A stretch of 64,000 bases of DNA from Agapetus fuscipes (taxonomy: Eukaryota; Arthropoda; Insecta; Trichoptera; Glossosomatidae), in assembly GCA_951799405.1 (NCBI GenBank), contig OX637344.1, forward strand, positions 6,200,001-6,264,000. The letters run 5' to 3'. Positions within the stretch are counted from its first letter, which is position 1; the number at the start of each line of letters is the position of its first letter. This document shows, piece after piece, positions 9,021 to 20,049 of the stretch. The translations under genes and the position numbers were made by a program. The notes under the pieces were generated by a model, which had not been told where the DNA came from, did not search any database, and saw only the letters and a list, made by a program, of their open reading frames with translations.

Positions 9021-9430
9021 AAAGTATTATAGCTTATTTATCAATTATTGTTACTCAGTACTAGCTCTTGTCAAATAGAGAAAGAGTAGAGATAAATTTA
9101 GCTTTCTTAGATAATATTTATTATGTTATCATTGATCACTAGGGTTTTAAATAAACATATTTTTCAACACTTTAAAATTAGTTTTGTTTACTATTTTTCG
9201 ATGCGCAAGGTCACGTCAAGAATAATAATTGCCAATAAGATTACGCCGACCAAAAAAAAGGAAATAACTTTAAATCCCATGACGTCACACAACGATCAAA
9301 TTCGGAATTCAAATTATCGAACGTCAGCAGTGTGGCCAGCAGTAAAAAAACGTAATCTATCAAAATGATTGTGGTAGGTACGATCGTTCAAAAATCACAG
9401 TACATTGTATAAAGCCAGTAATACAAGTAT
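9021..9430. other. No recognised gene
   Basis: AT-rich sequence containing an 81-codon frame (9123-9368) with no recognised domain. Confidence 0.45.
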
Positions 9431-9559
9431 GAAATTTACGTTTGAACTCCATCATAGTGCTTAAAAATAATATATGAAAACTAAAACAGCAAATTTAGTG
9501 AGCGTTTGTGTTTTCATGTTTTTTAAATTTAAACGCAAATTTGTAACTTGGAGTACAGG
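9431..9559. mobile_element. MITE family I
   Basis: TTTACGTTTGAACTCCATCA faces AAATTTAAACGCAAATTTG; the core reads GAAAACTAAAACAGC then TTAGTGAGCGTTTGTG. It starts and ends with the ACAAGTAT/TTGGAGTACA-type termini of the family. Confidence 0.7.
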
Positions 9560-9666
9560 CGAGATGATGACTTGGGAACCACAATTTGACGTGTGGTTTT
9601 GTGAATAGGGTGATTTGAATGCATCGCATAAAAGCAATGGCGTAGCGTGAGGTTTTGATGCCCCTT

Positions 9667-9684
9667 CCCCCCCCCCCCCCCCCC
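9667..9684. repeat. Poly-C tract
   Basis: 18 consecutive C, preceded by CCCCTT. No element boundary recognised at either side. Assembly length here is likely unreliable. Confidence 0.9.
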
Positions 9685-9756
9685 TCCTTTGAAACGCACA
9701 TATGACTGTTTGATTTAAATAGGGCACATTATATGCATTACCATGAGCAGTCACGT

Positions 9757-9888
9757 ATAAATTACATTCCGCATGTGGACTTACAACATCCCAATCTCAA
9801 ATGAACGTTCGCCCTGCAACTCTTGCCGACCTTCCCTGAAACAGGGGTAATAAGGACAAAATGAACTATTTTTACAACATGGGATTAT
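9757..9888 (-). mobile_element. Family A, 3'-truncated
   Basis: Reverse copy from CCGCATGTGGACTTACAACA through GCCGACCTTCCCTGAAACAG to TTTTTACAACATGGG. The tail side and the first ~30 bp of the 5' end are missing. Confidence 0.8.
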
Positions 9889-9920
9889 CATAAGTTATAT
9901 ATGTTCTATTATTATATATT

Positions 9921-10150
9921 CCTTGACTTGGTATCAGGCTGACCACCCTTACTTTAAAATAATGGATCACTTTGCCAATGTCACCCCTGTTTCAGGGAAG
10001 GTTGGTAAGAGTTGCAGGGCTTATGTTCATTAAGATTGGGTTTTTATATTGTAATTTCACTTGTGGCATGTTTAAGCGCGAACTTATACGTGTCTGCTTG
10101 TGGGAATCAATCTTTAATGGAATATACCTTTGCAACTTAGATTAAAGATA
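9921..10150 (+). mobile_element. Family A retroposon, full length
   Basis: From CCTTGACTTGGTATCAGG to TTGCAACTTAGATTAAAGAT, with GTTTCAGGGAAGGTTGG and TTTAAGCGCGAACTTATACG. It lies 33 bp from the previous inverted copy, so the two form a close inverted pair. Confidence 0.92.
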
Positions 10151-10627
10151 ATTTAAAACATTGGCAGGATGGCGCCCCCCTCTTCACTACGCCACTGCAT
10201 AAAAGACGCCGCAATTATCTCACACAACACACTTCTTCTTCTTTTTCAAGTTTGGCGATCACTGCTCCGTTGGTTCAAAAGATAAATGCAATATTTTCAG
10301 AAGTATTATATGAGCCGTATAGAACCAATGGGTTTCCTTGTATTTATCGCAGTAAAAAATATCTACATTTCCGCTTTTGGTTGTATACAGTTGTATACTA
10401 TTTAGACCGTAATCCATTAGTTTATACCGCAGATTAGGCCGTCAATTTCTCTCCATACAATTTGTATGAAGAACATTTGATCAGCGGTGATCAGCTGTTC
10501 ACGCGCGGCCATGTTGCATCGCTCCCTATCTACCAATGCAATCGCTAGAAAAGTCGCGACTTTACACAGGGATTTCGAGCTATCTATCTTTAATCCAAGA
10601 TTCATATTAAACCGCATGCCAACAAAC
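10151..10627. other. No recognised gene
   Basis: Contains overlapping frames at 10252-10437 (+) and 10417-10617 (-) with no domain. A TGATCAGCTGTT motif at 10490 recurs near 37330 and 40125 but I cannot assign a family. Confidence 0.45.
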
Positions 10628-10752
10628 AGACACGTGTAAGTTCGCGTTTACTCATGTTGCATGTGGACGTACAACATAAAATAAAAACTCAATTCTTAAA
10701 TGAGCATTTACCCTGCAACTCTTATTGACCTTCCCTCAAACAGGGGGACAAG
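10628..10752 (-). mobile_element. Family A, partial
   Basis: Reverse fragment from AGACACGTGTAAGTTCGCG to GACCTTCCCTCAAACAGGGG. Confidence 0.75.
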
Positions 10753-11082
10753 CCGACACGCGTATGTTTTATTTATTTATTACAGAAAACTACAGCTTTA
10801 TGAATGTGAATAAGTACATAGTCTTCATTAAAATTAGTGTTAGCCAAAGTTGTTTTCTTCAAATTTAAATAGTTTAAAGGTATTCTTGTAGTGTGATCAG
10901 TATGTTGAGCAGGTATAAGGGTAACAAAGTTAAGAATAGCAAAAAAGAAAGAAACAAGGTATAAGAAAAGTTTTAACAATTAGTGAAACAATCGGAGGTA
11001 TGTTAGTAAAGTAGTTATAACAGAGTGAATATAACAAAGTAAATTAGAAGGAAATTGAAAGTAGAAAATGAGTAAATGGAAA
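10753..11082. other. AT-rich, no recognised feature
   Basis: Lysine/asparagine-type low-complexity sequence; the 68-codon minus frame at 10773-10979 is hydrophobic at its start (LFLYLVSFFFAILNFVTLI) but has no supporting evidence of being a gene. Confidence 0.4.
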
Positions 11083-11163
11083 TTGCAACCTTTCCTGAAA
11101 CAGGAGTTTAATTGGCACAATAAAAAATTGTTACAGTGTTACAGTTTAGGCTCATGTCGACCA
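11083..11163 (-). mobile_element. Family A fragment
   Basis: TTGCAACCTTTCCTGAAACA, then AGGAGTTTAATTGGCAC and GTTTAGGCTCATG: the 5' half of family A in reverse. Confidence 0.55.
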
Positions 11164-11561
11164 AATTAAATACTTGTAAGATGTGGAAATTATAACCTGC
11201 AATTCAAAAAGATGGTGGGTAGAATGGTCTACATTTCCTCCATTTTGCCCGTGGGCAGTCCTGTAGAGCATTTCTGTCTATTTATCTTTGCAAACAACAT
11301 ATTGTTATCTTTTCTTTGAGAAATCCACGTTAAAATAAACAAATAAAGAACCTCCCACAAATCAAGTTTACTCCATGATGAAATGAACACTTCAAGTTCC
11401 CACAATGCAGAACGGCCCTTTGTGATCAGAGCCTTAGAATATTGTGATAGTAGCTGCTAATGTATATTCATGCATGCCATTCTTGCTTGCTAGATTTTTT
11501 TGGAATGAAAATGACTGCTCATTATAATAAGCAAGGAAATTTTACGCTGTAAATGCTCAAA
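11164..11561. other. No recognised feature
   Basis: AT-rich; no element boundary recognised. Confidence 0.4.
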
Positions 11562-11640
11562 GGCGGAAATCAAGGTTTTTTTTTCGAAAATAAGCAAATG
11601 TATGTAAACACAGAGAATGCCATTTGACTTGTTTACATAT
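11562..11640 (+). mobile_element. MITE family H, left half
   Basis: AAAGGCGGAAATCAAGG, a T-run, then GAAAATAAGCAAATG and ACACAGAGAATG match the left half of the elements at 49607-49757 and 61698-61856. The right arm is absent. Confidence 0.6.
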
Positions 11641-11850
11641 TATATTTATCCCATTTAGAAATACACATGTTTTGTCACGTTGTTTCTAAACTTCTAATTA
11701 AAAACTTTCAATTAAACCAGTTGCTAGAACACTTTCATTCAAAGTAAGAGGGATAAAGTTCGATTCCACTAAGAATTCGTAAGTGTCGTTTATATTTATT
11801 TGGCCTTAAAAAGAAATGAAAACCTTTTTTTTTACTGATATATAAATTGA

Positions 11851-12045
11851 CATTTAGGCTGACCACCCAAACTGTAAAGAAATGGTTTACTTTTACTTAC
11901 TCGTATGTCTACAGGCAAAGGCAGCAAGATTTGAAGGACTTATACTCATTTGAAGCTTGGATTTTAAGTTCACATGCATCATTTGTAAACGAGAACTTAA
12001 AATACTTTTCTTGTGGACGTGCATAAATATGGAATATAAAATTAT
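11851..12045 (+). mobile_element. Family A, diverged
   Basis: AGGCTGACCACCCAAACTGT, TTGAAGGACTTATACTCATT and CTTGTGGACGTGCATAAATA place it. The centre is heavily substituted and the 3' tail is lost. Confidence 0.7.
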
Positions 12046-13318
12046 AGTGCTACGAGCGTATGGTAGTATGAGTGCATAATATGTGATTAAAAAAAGAGTG
12101 AGTATGTGATGAGAAAAAGAGTTATAAACGGCTGTAATGGTTGCTGCGGCTACATGCAAAAATGTCTTGCAGGAATGACCGTCTGTAGAGGGAATAATCT
12201 TTTGAGATCACAATACAAAAGGTACTAAGTCAATATATGGGCTGTAAAATGAAATTCAGTTTAATAGAGCAATAAAACTAAAACAGAGTTACGTGTAGTA
12301 CTCAAGATAAGAGTAAAATAAGTTTTGAAATAAGTTGTTCAATAAAAAATATCTTACACGTCGTGTCGTAAAACATGATATTTTTAAAACTTCCTAAAAT
12401 CTTTCTTTTGTTCAAAAATTATGAAAAAAGAGCATGTAGGGTTGCGCTTTTTATGTGAAAAAATTAATTGAAAGTTTACAAAAACTAAACTCCTTTCTTA
12501 GTGTCGTAATTCCGTAAAATAAAAATGTAAATTTCTATGATGTTCTTGATTCTTTGCAATAAATGTAGTCAGTCTTATGCTAACATAACGATATACCACG
12601 CATCAAATAATGTTTAATTAAAAAGAATACGTTTTATAAATTTAGAATATTAAGAATACGAAATCCATTATTGTAAATAAATAAACTCTCTTCCATTTTA
12701 TGCGCTTATTTGTATATTAAGTAATCTTTTACTACATATTTTTTGGTAGGTATTTTTTTTTTTTTTTTTTTCAACCCTCCTCGTACCCGTCCTGTATGTA
12801 TGTGTCAGAAGGACCCACAGCACATGGACGCTCATGCAAAGCTATATATTTTCTCAAGTGGCGAAAGGCCTTCCCGTGAAGTGAAAGCAACGGCACGACA
12901 AAACAAGAACCTCTAGGTCAGAGGCGTGCCCATGACTCTAAAAGTAAATGGTTCGATGTTACTGAAGCTAATAGCATACCTCGGGTGGCACTCCTTGTGG
13001 GATTGTTGCTAGATCACGAGTAGCGTGAATAATGATACACATAATACGAAATAATAATAATTTAAATCTAAGGACAGGATTACTGTGAATCCGCTGCGGA
13101 TGCAGCTTGGCAAAATGAAGCGCAAAATCGCTCAAAAGCGGAGAAATTTGATTTTGTAGCAACAAAGTCTGCGTAACCGACTGGGCCAATGGCCGGCCGT
13201 ATTGCAGCAAGGAGCGCAACCCGATCAGAGTGTCGCGTATTAATGATTTTATACCTCCCACTTATAAAATTGAGATGGTCTTTCTGTCCCAAAGCCATAT
13301 AAATGAATGCCAGTCACC

Positions 13319-13328
13319 GCGCATGCGC
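13319..13328. promoter_or_regulatory. NRF-1/EWG-like palindrome GCGCATGCGC
   Basis: Exact match to the core of the NRF-1 (insect Ewg) binding palindrome, inside a locally CpG-richer area. A TATAAAAT lies ~55 bp upstream (13263). No gene is visible downstream, so function is speculative. Confidence 0.35.
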
Positions 13329-14163
13329 ACAAGGACGATAATAAAGAATATTATTTTATTGCCAACGTGGCGGCTCACGCATCATTTCGCGCCTCAGTTT
13401 TTTTCTTCGCCATGCGTTCAGTTCCTTTTCGCGGAGAAAAAATATTATGATCTCGTGGTGTTTCTGCAACGCAGACGCTTTTGAGAACATCAACATGTCG
13501 ATGCGTCCACAGATAGCTTCAATGACATCTGTAAAGGAATACCACACACGGAAAAAAATAGAAGAATGTTGAATTTATTGCAGAAAATAAACTTTTTTCC
13601 AACTCGCTTTGTAAATATGCTTGTAAACATTAAATACCATAGCCTTTTTATTTTTTTCTTTGTTTCAACTTATGTAAATAAAGCGTTAATATGAAAATAA
13701 AAAGTTCGGTTAAAACTTCGATAAAAAATAAAAAATAATTTTACGTTTCAAAATGGAGTTTCCGGACTGTTTTTCGAAAATTATCTAGTATAATTTCTAG
13801 CCATGCTACTAACGTTTTTCGTCTCATTTTAACTTTGCATACCAACTATTAGAAGAAAAATACATTTGTTGCACTTTAAAGATCCTTAAGATTAATGTTC
13901 ATTTTTAATTAAAGGTTTAAAAAATATCAAGCTACGTGGTACTATTTTAATTAATCGTGTCACTTATTAGTCACAGTTTTTCTGAAAAAAAAAATGCAGT
14001 TTGTTACATGACTACAAAGCTAATAAAGTACCTACACTTAAAAAATAAAACGATACACTTAATGCATTTTTTATAGTATTTTGATTTTTATATAAGTATG
14101 CTACACTTTTCACAAAGTTCAGAAGATCTGACTTTGCCATGTGATTTTATCTTTCGTTCCTTC

Positions 14164-14173
14164 GCGCATGCGC
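14164..14173. promoter_or_regulatory. NRF-1/EWG-like palindrome GCGCATGCGC
   Basis: Second exact copy, 845 bp from the first. An open frame begins at 14191 but runs into the hairpin at 14407, so it is not convincing as a gene. Confidence 0.35.
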
Positions 14174-14406
14174 TTTACTTTTTCTTTTAGATGAACAGCC
14201 ACACAACATTATTCTCCACATATCACCAGACGCAGTGGAGACAACCTGTTTTATGGAGCGGTTCCCGCTTTTTTATTTTCATTTCGATTTTATTTCGTGT
14301 ACGAGACAGCGCGGAGCGCATAAACATTTCCAGCTCGCCGCCTTTGAGAAGCGCGGAATTTTCTCTGTTGGCAACACCGCGTCACTGTCAACCTCAATGC
14401 AGCCAA

Positions 14407-14590
14407 CGTAATGGGGCTTCCACACGCTTGCCAACCCATCACAAGTCAAGCGCACAGTGTGTCGTCTAGAACATGCTAGCTGGACAAAATTAGTCCATTA
14501 GGCAAAATTTTGTCCAGCTAGCATGTTCTAGACGACACACTGTGCGCTTGACTTGTGATGGGTTGGCAAGCGTGTGGAAGCCCCATAACG
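14407..14590. repeat. Perfect long hairpin, 81-bp arms, 14-nt loop
   Basis: 14411-14491 and 14506-14586 are exact inverted copies; CG-T pairing continues to 14407/14590 across one mismatch. The four bases AACG lie on both sides (14405-14408 and 14587-14590), suggesting an inserted element with a 4-bp target duplication, or a very recent inverted duplication. Arms are GC-richer than the surroundings. No HHR core is present in the loop. Transcribed, it would fold into a long dsRNA stem. Confidence 0.93.
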
Positions 14591-14935
14591 AGCGAAAACT
14601 TGCGATGTTCCAAATTCAAAATTGATCATGGAAAATCAAGATAATGTTTTTTTTAATTGATACCTAAAATTTTATCAAACAACAATATTTTCTGTGTAAG
14701 CAATATTGTTACAATGCAAATACCTGGTTGACCTAAAATCAAGGCCTTATTTTGACATTCCGATTTTTACAGGTTTAATTATTTTTAAGTTAACATGTTT
14801 TTTTTAGCAGGCAACATTTTTGTTACTGTTAATTTCATTGTAGCCAACCAAAATAAGCAAAAACTATGGATTCCAAATTCAAAATTGACCATAGCTAATT
14901 GACATAATATTTTCAATTTGTTTCACATCTTCAGT
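14591..14935. repeat. Diverged direct repeat around the hairpin
   Basis: TTCCAAATTCAAAATTGATC (14610-) recurs as TTCCAAATTCAAAATTGACC (14871-). Before each copy, CAATGCAGCCAACG (14394-) and CATTGTAGCCAACC (14836-) correspond, so the hairpin sits inside one of two diverged repeat units. Confidence 0.6.
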
Positions 14936-15501
14936 TGTATACCTACTTAACATCTTCAAAGAGAAATATTATATCAAATAGAAAATAAGTATGACAAAAC
15001 GACGAAACACAGAAAAATTACTGATAACAATGTAAAAAGCTTCTTGCAATTTCAGAATATTATGATTTTTATCTTTTAAATAAGAAGGTTAAATATTCGT
15101 TAGGCTTTTTTAAATGCATGAATTCTTTGAATGGCCATAAAGCATAATATTTTTTTAATGAGAATAAATTCTCCCTTTGTTTTCTGCGAATCATTAAAAT
15201 TGTAAAGATCATAATAATTTTGATACAAATAATATATTTACATATAATTATTTCACAATCTTCTTTTCATCTTATGGGAGGTCTTAGAAATCCTTATAGG
15301 CTTGCTCAAACCGTGACAGTAGATACGCAAGTTATTTAGGATAATTGGTCAGTATATAAGTGGGAAGCTACACGAAGTATCCAGACAAGAAGCAAGTTAA
15401 TTACTTTTTTTATTGTAAGCGCTTTCCATTTAGTAAAGCATTTACAAAAAAAAATGTAAATGAATATAACTTTATAAATAGTTTACAAAGGAATAACTTA
15501 T
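14936..15501. other. No recognised feature
   Basis: AT-rich, no frame or repeat assigned. Confidence 0.5.
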
Positions 15502-15575
15502 TGTCCGGTCCATAGATCGGTGGTAGGATGCTCGAATTCTGAGCAAAAAGACTTGGATAGAAATCCGAACTGTCA
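15502..15575 (+). mobile_element. SINE C head, degenerate
   Basis: GTCCGGTCCATAGATCGGTG and AATTCTGAGCAAAAAGAC resemble the tRNA-like head of SINE C; the B box is mutated to AGAAATCCGAAC. Confidence 0.45.
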
Positions 15576-15739
15576 AAAAAACTATTTTAGTGTTTTCTTC
15601 CTACTCATTTCTTAATATCGGAAAGGTTTGCTCTATCTTACAAATTACAAGAAACGAGAATCTTCCCCTTTGAAAACAGAAAAAAACGTACTCTTTTTTG
15701 TGACGCATTGAAAAAGTATTTATTCTGAAATAATTTGTT

Positions 15740-16172
15740 CCTTGATTAATATATTGGTATGAAGCTGACCACTAATACTGTAAGAAATGATTCAATTTGC
15801 CAATGACAACCATGTTTTAGGGAAGGTCGGTAAAAGTTGCATGGCTTATGTTCATTTTAGATTTGGGTCATTATTATGTAAGTGCACATGCAGCCATCAG
15901 TAGTTGTGGGCGTGCATTTAATATGAATCTAAAATTAAACTTTTTAGAGTTTGTGTATTTGCGCAGTGAGAATTCATTTGATGAGAAGGTATCATTATCA
16001 TATCTTTCGACTTGCTGACGTCATTTTAAAGAGGACACTTGAAAATGACTTAATGAAATCAATAGTACTTGAGCTGAAATAAAAGCTCAATTTGTGAAAA
16101 TAAATCTCTGTGTTTTAAAAAAAAGAATCAGAAATGTGACAATATCTTTGCAACTTAGGCGAAAGATTATTC
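15740..16172 (+). mobile_element. Family A, split by a ~195-bp insert
   Basis: Starts TCCTTGATTAATATATTGG, runs to AATATGAATCTAAAATTAAA (~15943); its 3' end AATATCTTTGCAACTTAGG resumes only at 16140. The intervening ~195 bp (with GCTGACGTCATTTTAAAG) is foreign to the family. Confidence 0.7.
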
Positions 16173-18007
16173 TTAAATAGACTGCTGTCTGCGTTTGAAC
16201 ACCCTTTAGGACGCGTTCATACCGCAAACATTTTTTTTTAATTTATGACCTATGTCCAGAGGACCTCCGATTTATCACGCGAGCCCATGGCACCTCATAC
16301 GAGAAGGTCTCCACACCACGGGCTAAAGAATATCAGCTTAATTAGGACCAAATGATTCGAATCCCACCCAATATGTTAACATTTCTTTTTTATTATAATG
16401 TTCTCCACCGTGAATACATTATAACTCATGTATTTTTGTTTGTTTTTTATTTGTACCTACACTCCACTTTTATCTTTTGAACGGTTCAATAAAAAAAAAT
16501 ACACTTACATAGATACCATACAGAGAAAAAGAGAAAAACGTATTGGAAAAGGTAAAAATAATTAGATTTCATGTGAACAGCAACAGTGTAGCTCTGTTAT
16601 ACAGCTGTACTTTTTATGCAGCACTGCTGTCCTTAGCAACCAATAATAAAAAAAACGATTCATCTAGTTATTTTTTATAAAAAAAATATCAAAAATTTTC
16701 AGTGTTAATACACAAACATACTAAGTAAAATAACGAATTATTTGTTTGCCTTTTACCTTATAGCCCTGCCGGGTGAATACATAATTTTGTCTCTGTCAAT
16801 TCACGTGGAGACTTCATTTTGAAAAAGCTCATAATGTATACACTTTTTGCAAAGGCTATAACGTTTTTTCACGTATTTTTCCCGTAGAGAAGAAATTTGA
16901 AAAAAAGGTTGATCGTTACTTTGACAAGTTAATGTGCCTGCTAATGAAAATGCATTTCGCAAGGACGTGAGAGAGGTGCTACTACGTTTAATTACTGAAG
17001 TATGGGGCCATTAAAAATGCTAACTAGGTACCTATTTTTTTTAAATATATCATTCTATTTTCATCTAGAAGGGGCGTGCACTCCATGCAGACCAATTAAT
17101 GCTAAACTATTAAATTAATGCCTAAAAAAAAAAAGGTAACTTCCTGTTCAGTTTCCATTTTCTTTCAAAGGCAATTGACTTGGTAAAAATTTAATAAATT
17201 GAGGAGAAAAATGTGATGTCACTTGGCCGAGCTAGGAGTTTATTACCAATCTGATCACCACCAGAATTGGCTCTATCATCCATGTAAAGCCGTTTGAAAC
17301 TAACAACACATTTGGAGGTTAGAAAGATTCGTCCTTATTTTTGGGTCTTATAAAACAATATGGCATGATATAGTAAAAACAATTATTTTTTGTATAATTA
17401 TTCAAATTACCGACTTCAATTTGACCTAGATATCCTTATAAATTATAATATGCAAGAAATTCAGCTTTATGAGTAGGAATTTAACAAAGCTATTTCATTT
17501 AAGTAAATGTTTTTTACATACGTTTATTTTTAAGTGAAATTTTAAATTAAATAATTAATTTTTGGAGTTCTCTTTGAAGTGTCGAGTCAGAAAACGATGC
17601 TGTAAAATAAAATAAAATCCCAGATTTTCGGGAATCCGACTTTCTATTTTCTACATTAAATATCCCAGGAATATTGTAAATGTGCCGAGTCCATTCACAC
17701 TGTACACAAAACTGGTTAACGTAATAAAAGGCAGGTAATTATTTAGATGATGGTTAACAATATAAAGCTCCGTCACTTTGAATGGCAAGAAGGATTACAT
17801 CTAATTGTTGATTCTCCGTACATGTTGTATGGAGGAGAGCATAACGCAGACGCGCCTTTAGGTTTCCATAATCCTTTAGCGTTCAAGCTTTTCAACCAAC
17901 TGTCAATAGTTATATTATGTATTGAAATATAATATAGTGGGTAGAAAATCATATCGAGAAATAAACCTTAGTCTAAGAACGTTTGGCATACGATATAAAC
18001 TTATTTT
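16173..18007. other. Long stretch without recognised gene or repeat
   Basis: AT-rich. A possible worn pol III B box (GATTCGAATCCCACCC at ~16351) suggests an old SINE. A CTTTGAAAGTGTC region and short frames (17747-17932) have no supported identity. Confidence 0.45.
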
Positions 18008-18125
18008 TAAATGGAAATAGGAATGAAATTCACAAACCTATTTTGCCTGGGCAGAAAAGGGATTATCATTATGAATTAATAATTCATTATTTTAATTAAT
18101 TATTAATAAATGAATACCCAATGAA
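18008..18125 (-). mobile_element. SINE B fragment
   Basis: GAATGAAATTCACAAACC, TATTTTGCCTGGGCAGAAAA and AATACCCAATGAA match the tail-side half of the copy at 6848-7125, including the ATTAATAATTCATTATT insert. Confidence 0.6.
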
Positions 18126-18153
18126 TTTTTTTAAAAGAAAAATAATTATTTTT

Positions 18154-18370
18154 ATATGAGGTTGACCATCCTAGCTGTAAAAAACTTTGCGAATGTCACT
18201 CATGTCGGAAAAAGTTGTATTCGCTGAGATTTGGTTTTTTATTTCGTAAGTAGGTACACATGCGTTATGTGTAAGTGCGAACTCATCCGTGTCTGCTTGT
18301 GGGCATAGATTTAATATGAATCTTAACTTTTAATTTATTTCTCCAACTCAGATTATATATTATAGACTTC
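18154..18370 (+). mobile_element. Family A retroposon
   Basis: TATGAGGTTGACCATCC through GTGTAAGTGCGAACTCATCC to CTCAGATTATATATTATAG. Internal deletion in the CAGGGAAGG block. Confidence 0.85.
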
Positions 18371-18436
18371 TTGATTTAGCTTTTGACGTGATAACACGAA
18401 ATGTGTTTTCATCTCGTAATTTATACATGTCTAATT

Positions 18437-18678
18437 GTCTATAATCTAAGCTGCAAGGATATGTTAACATTTAAGGCGTATATTAAATGCATGCCCACAG
18501 ACAGGCATATGTAGGTTTGCGCCTACACATTCTGCATGTGTGCACACAAATAAAAATAACCTCACATGAGCATAAACCTTTCAACCCCTGCCGCCTTTCC
18601 CTGAAACCAGGGTGGCATTGGCAAAAGTGAGCCAATTTTTAAACGGGGTTCAGCCTCATGTTAACCTATCAGTCAAGA
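18437..18678 (-). mobile_element. Family A retroposon, full length
   Basis: Reverse copy, from TCTATAATCTAAGCTGC to AACCTATCAGTCAAG. Forms an inverted pair with the preceding copy (67 bp apart). Confidence 0.9.
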
Positions 18679-19448
18679 AGCAAGAGAAATTAGATATTTA
18701 CACAGAAATTATGGTAATCCAAACCAGATTTTTCCAACACCTTTGCATTTTTTCATTCATATCGATTTATCTTTTAAACATAAAATAATACAAATTGAGA
18801 TCACCGAAATTGGTTTGATTTTTTGTGTTGATCGTAGAAACATTTCGCGTTGAATTGCTTCGCAATACGAACCTGAATCATAAACAAACAAAGCTTGTAC
18901 ATATATGGAGGTAAAGGGTACATATTGTGCAATAGGTACAGTGGGTAGAACACAATATGAGCATGTGGGTACTGTCGGTGAATGAGCGAGTCGATGCTAA
19001 TGGCCTGTGTAATGAGTTAATGACTTAATACTCACAACTTACAAAAGGCAAGCGGGAATTCGCTGAGCAAACTTTAAGATAAATTTAACTCAAGGCTAAG
19101 AACAAAGGTGCACCTAAGATTCAAGTAGTAGGTACATGCGCATAAAGGTAAAACTGTGCATTTAAAAGATTAACTTATAGTTGGATGTACAGTGTACACT
19201 CAGTACTGAAAGAGTTCTAGATGGTATAAAGAAAAGATTTAAATAGATATGTTGGGAAAATAAAGAACATAAGAAAATTTTAATATGGAATAGAAAAAAC
19301 AAAAGAGGATCGACAATGGGAAAAAGGGCATTGCTTGCCTGGCTTCAAAACCACAAACTTGTGTAAACTATCGGTGTTATTCTTAGACATTTTCGTCGCC
19401 CTTTGAACCCAGGTTTTGCTTAATTTTAATTCTTGAACATTTCTGAAG
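18679..19448. other. No recognised gene
   Basis: AT-rich sequence. ATTCTTAGACATTTTCGTCG (19379-) resembles the end of the TIR element at 39997-40212, possibly a remnant terminus. The 82-codon minus frame here has no domain. Confidence 0.45.
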
Positions 19449-19646
19449 TACTGAATTGTTTTTGTGTTTTTTCGGGTTAGACCATGGTCTATATGCAGCT
19501 TTTTTATAAGCCGACGTTTCGCCTTCATGAGTAGAAGGCATTTTCAAGGCGAGTTATACCGGCGCGGCGGCCTAAAGCTGCATATAGGCCAAAAAGCTGC
19601 ATATAGACCATGGTCTAACCCGAAAAAACACAAAAACAATTCAGTA
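19449..19646. repeat. Palindrome with hammerhead in the loop
   Basis: Perfect 56-bp inverted arms: 19449-19504 and 19591-19646. The 86-bp loop contains the hammerhead motif on the minus strand and a second partial copy of AAAGCTGCATATAGG. Confidence 0.92.
19505..19558 (-). ncRNA. Hammerhead-like motif, U3-A8 core variant
   Basis: On the minus strand: TATAACTCGCC (558-548), core TTGAAAA (547-541), one extra T, stem II GCCTTC/GAAGGC (539-534/526-521), GAAA (520-517), CGTC with cleavage predicted after 19513, then GGCTTATA. Stem I pairs GGC with GCC, and TTATA with TATAA, around a 3-nt CTC bulge. The core differs from CUGANGA at C3 (now U) and G8 (now A), a change that would keep the 3-8 base pair. 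Stem I pairing of 8 bp is strong evidence for the fold; activity is uncertain. Confidence 0.6.
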
Positions 19647-19831
19647 GTTAATACCGACCATGAAAGTGTTAGTGAAAGTTTAAAACTTTATTTAATTTCT
19701 GAAGTAGTTAGGCTTGCGTCTCGAGCTCAACGCCCGCCCAAATCTAACCTCCAAATGTATGCGAAGTTAGGCCTAGACAAAACCCCCTCGGAGACGGTTT
19801 TGTGGTACAATCGATTTTGACAACTCGCTCC

Positions 19832-20040
19832 CCCAGTTCTTGTTTACTGTATACGCCAATCTTGTCAAATATGACTTTTTGATGCAGTTGTCTTAAGAAT
19901 AAAATTCTACACAATCTGAGCTAAAAAAAATACGTATTTGTCTTCAAATGTGCGAGTTATTTAACATTTTCACAGACGATATTCTGTGTTCGAAATTTCA
20001 ACTCAGTGCTTGTTTACTGGATACGCCACAAACGCTGATG
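19832..20040. mobile_element. MITE family J-like
   Basis: CAGTTCTTGTTTACTG at 19832 and CAGTGCTTGTTTACTG at 20003 are in the same orientation. The interior TGTCTTAAGAATAAAATTCT, ACACAATCTGAGCTAA matches family J elements at 25102 and 32070. Probably two partial insertions. Confidence 0.55.
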
Positions 20041-20049
20041 CGCATGCGT
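20040..20049. promoter_or_regulatory. NRF-1-like GCGCATGCGT
   Basis: One base off the full palindrome, in a short CpG-richer segment (20030-20110). No gene start can be linked to it. Confidence 0.2.

Larger units (their letters stand above)
12046..14406. other. Long repeat-poor stretch with CpG-richer islands
   Basis: Holds a 20-nt poly-T (12752-12771), short unsupported frames, and a less AT-rich section at 12960-13560 and again at 14140-14400. Each of these contains one GCGCATGCGC palindrome. This is the most promoter-like part of the window by composition, but no adjacent coding exon is recognised. Confidence 0.45.
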
